NCBI GenBank assembly: GCA_034430335.1
Contig: DAOUES010000325.1
Location: 1-14,635, forward strand
Direction: 5' to 3'
DNA length: 14,635 nucleotides
DNA from: JAFGOY01 sp034430335
GTDB taxonomy: Bacteria > Chloroflexota > Anaerolineae > Aggregatilineales > UBA3940
The translations under genes were made by a program, and so were the position numbers. Below, piece by piece: positions 14,559 through 14,635 of this stretch. The notes below the pieces were generated by a model. The model did no database searches. It was not told the origin of the DNA and was given only the letters and a program-made list of their open reading frames with translations. Every line of letters starts with the position of its first letter. The first letter of the stretch is position 1.

Positions 14559-14635
14559 CTAAAACAGCCCCTTGAGCATGTGACCACCATAGGCGAATAG
14601 CAGCGCTCCCGCCCCGGTCGCCAGGGCCGCCGTCC
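14559..14635 (-). CDS. C-terminal end of an unidentified membrane protein (cut by window edge)
   Basis: A minus-strand frame enters from the window edge and ends with TAG at 14559-14561. The 24 visible residues read TAALATGAGALLFAYGGHML then KGLF. This is a hydrophobic helix followed by a short basic tail, as at the end of a polytopic membrane protein. G/C in most third codon positions supports real coding. The family cannot be named from so little. The GC hairpin at 14522-14541 lies just downstream. Confidence 0.45.
   Translation of the reverse strand, partial: TAALATGAGALLFAYGGHMLKGLF

Noticed and set aside
1..14635. CRISPR array, insertion sequence or phage genes
   Set aside because: No regularly spaced direct repeats, no transposase or integrase motifs and no terminal inverted repeats around the restriction gene were found.

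Overview
The window looks like a chromosomal segment of a GC-rich, free-living bacterium. Chloroflexota (Anaerolineae-like) is my best guess. This rests on the SufB-D-S-U-Rieske gene order, a very large multi-PAS kinase, a WD40 remnant and several families of short hairpin repeats between genes. It is inference; no marker gene for taxonomy is present.

Positions 1-5161 (+ strand) hold a SUF iron-sulfur cluster assembly operon: the 3' part of sufB, then sufD, sufS, sufU and a small Rieske-type ferredoxin. SufS takes sulfur from cysteine, SufU receives it through a zinc-bound cysteine site, and SufB/SufD form the scaffold with SufC, which is not in the window and probably lies just upstream. Every gap in this operon carries hairpins. 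Three are copies of a double-hairpin repeat whose stems change sequence but stay paired.

Positions 5191-8664 (- strand) encode a soluble hybrid of seven PAS domains and a histidine kinase, with a good promoter in front of it. A tRNA-Gln(TTG) gene with its own strong promoter follows (8858-8929, - strand). Positions 9138-9605 (+) encode a DinB/YfiT-like putative metal hydrolase.

Positions 9672-12239 (+) hold the most unusual gene. A single continuous 856-codon frame joins an N6-adenine DNA methyltransferase to a complete BsuBI/PstI-type restriction endonuclease. These are normally two separate proteins. An internal ATG with an SD-like AGGGAG stands exactly where the free endonuclease would begin, and by my hand scan the window contains no CTGCAG, the expected target. 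The gene is more AT-rich than its neighbours, which fits horizontal acquisition.

On the - strand follow an EamA/DMT-family membrane transporter (its stop abuts the stop of the fusion gene) and fmt (methionyl-tRNA formyltransferase). Then come a one-blade WD40 relic, a stretch of hairpin repeats, and the C-terminal end of an unidentified membrane protein cut off by the window edge.
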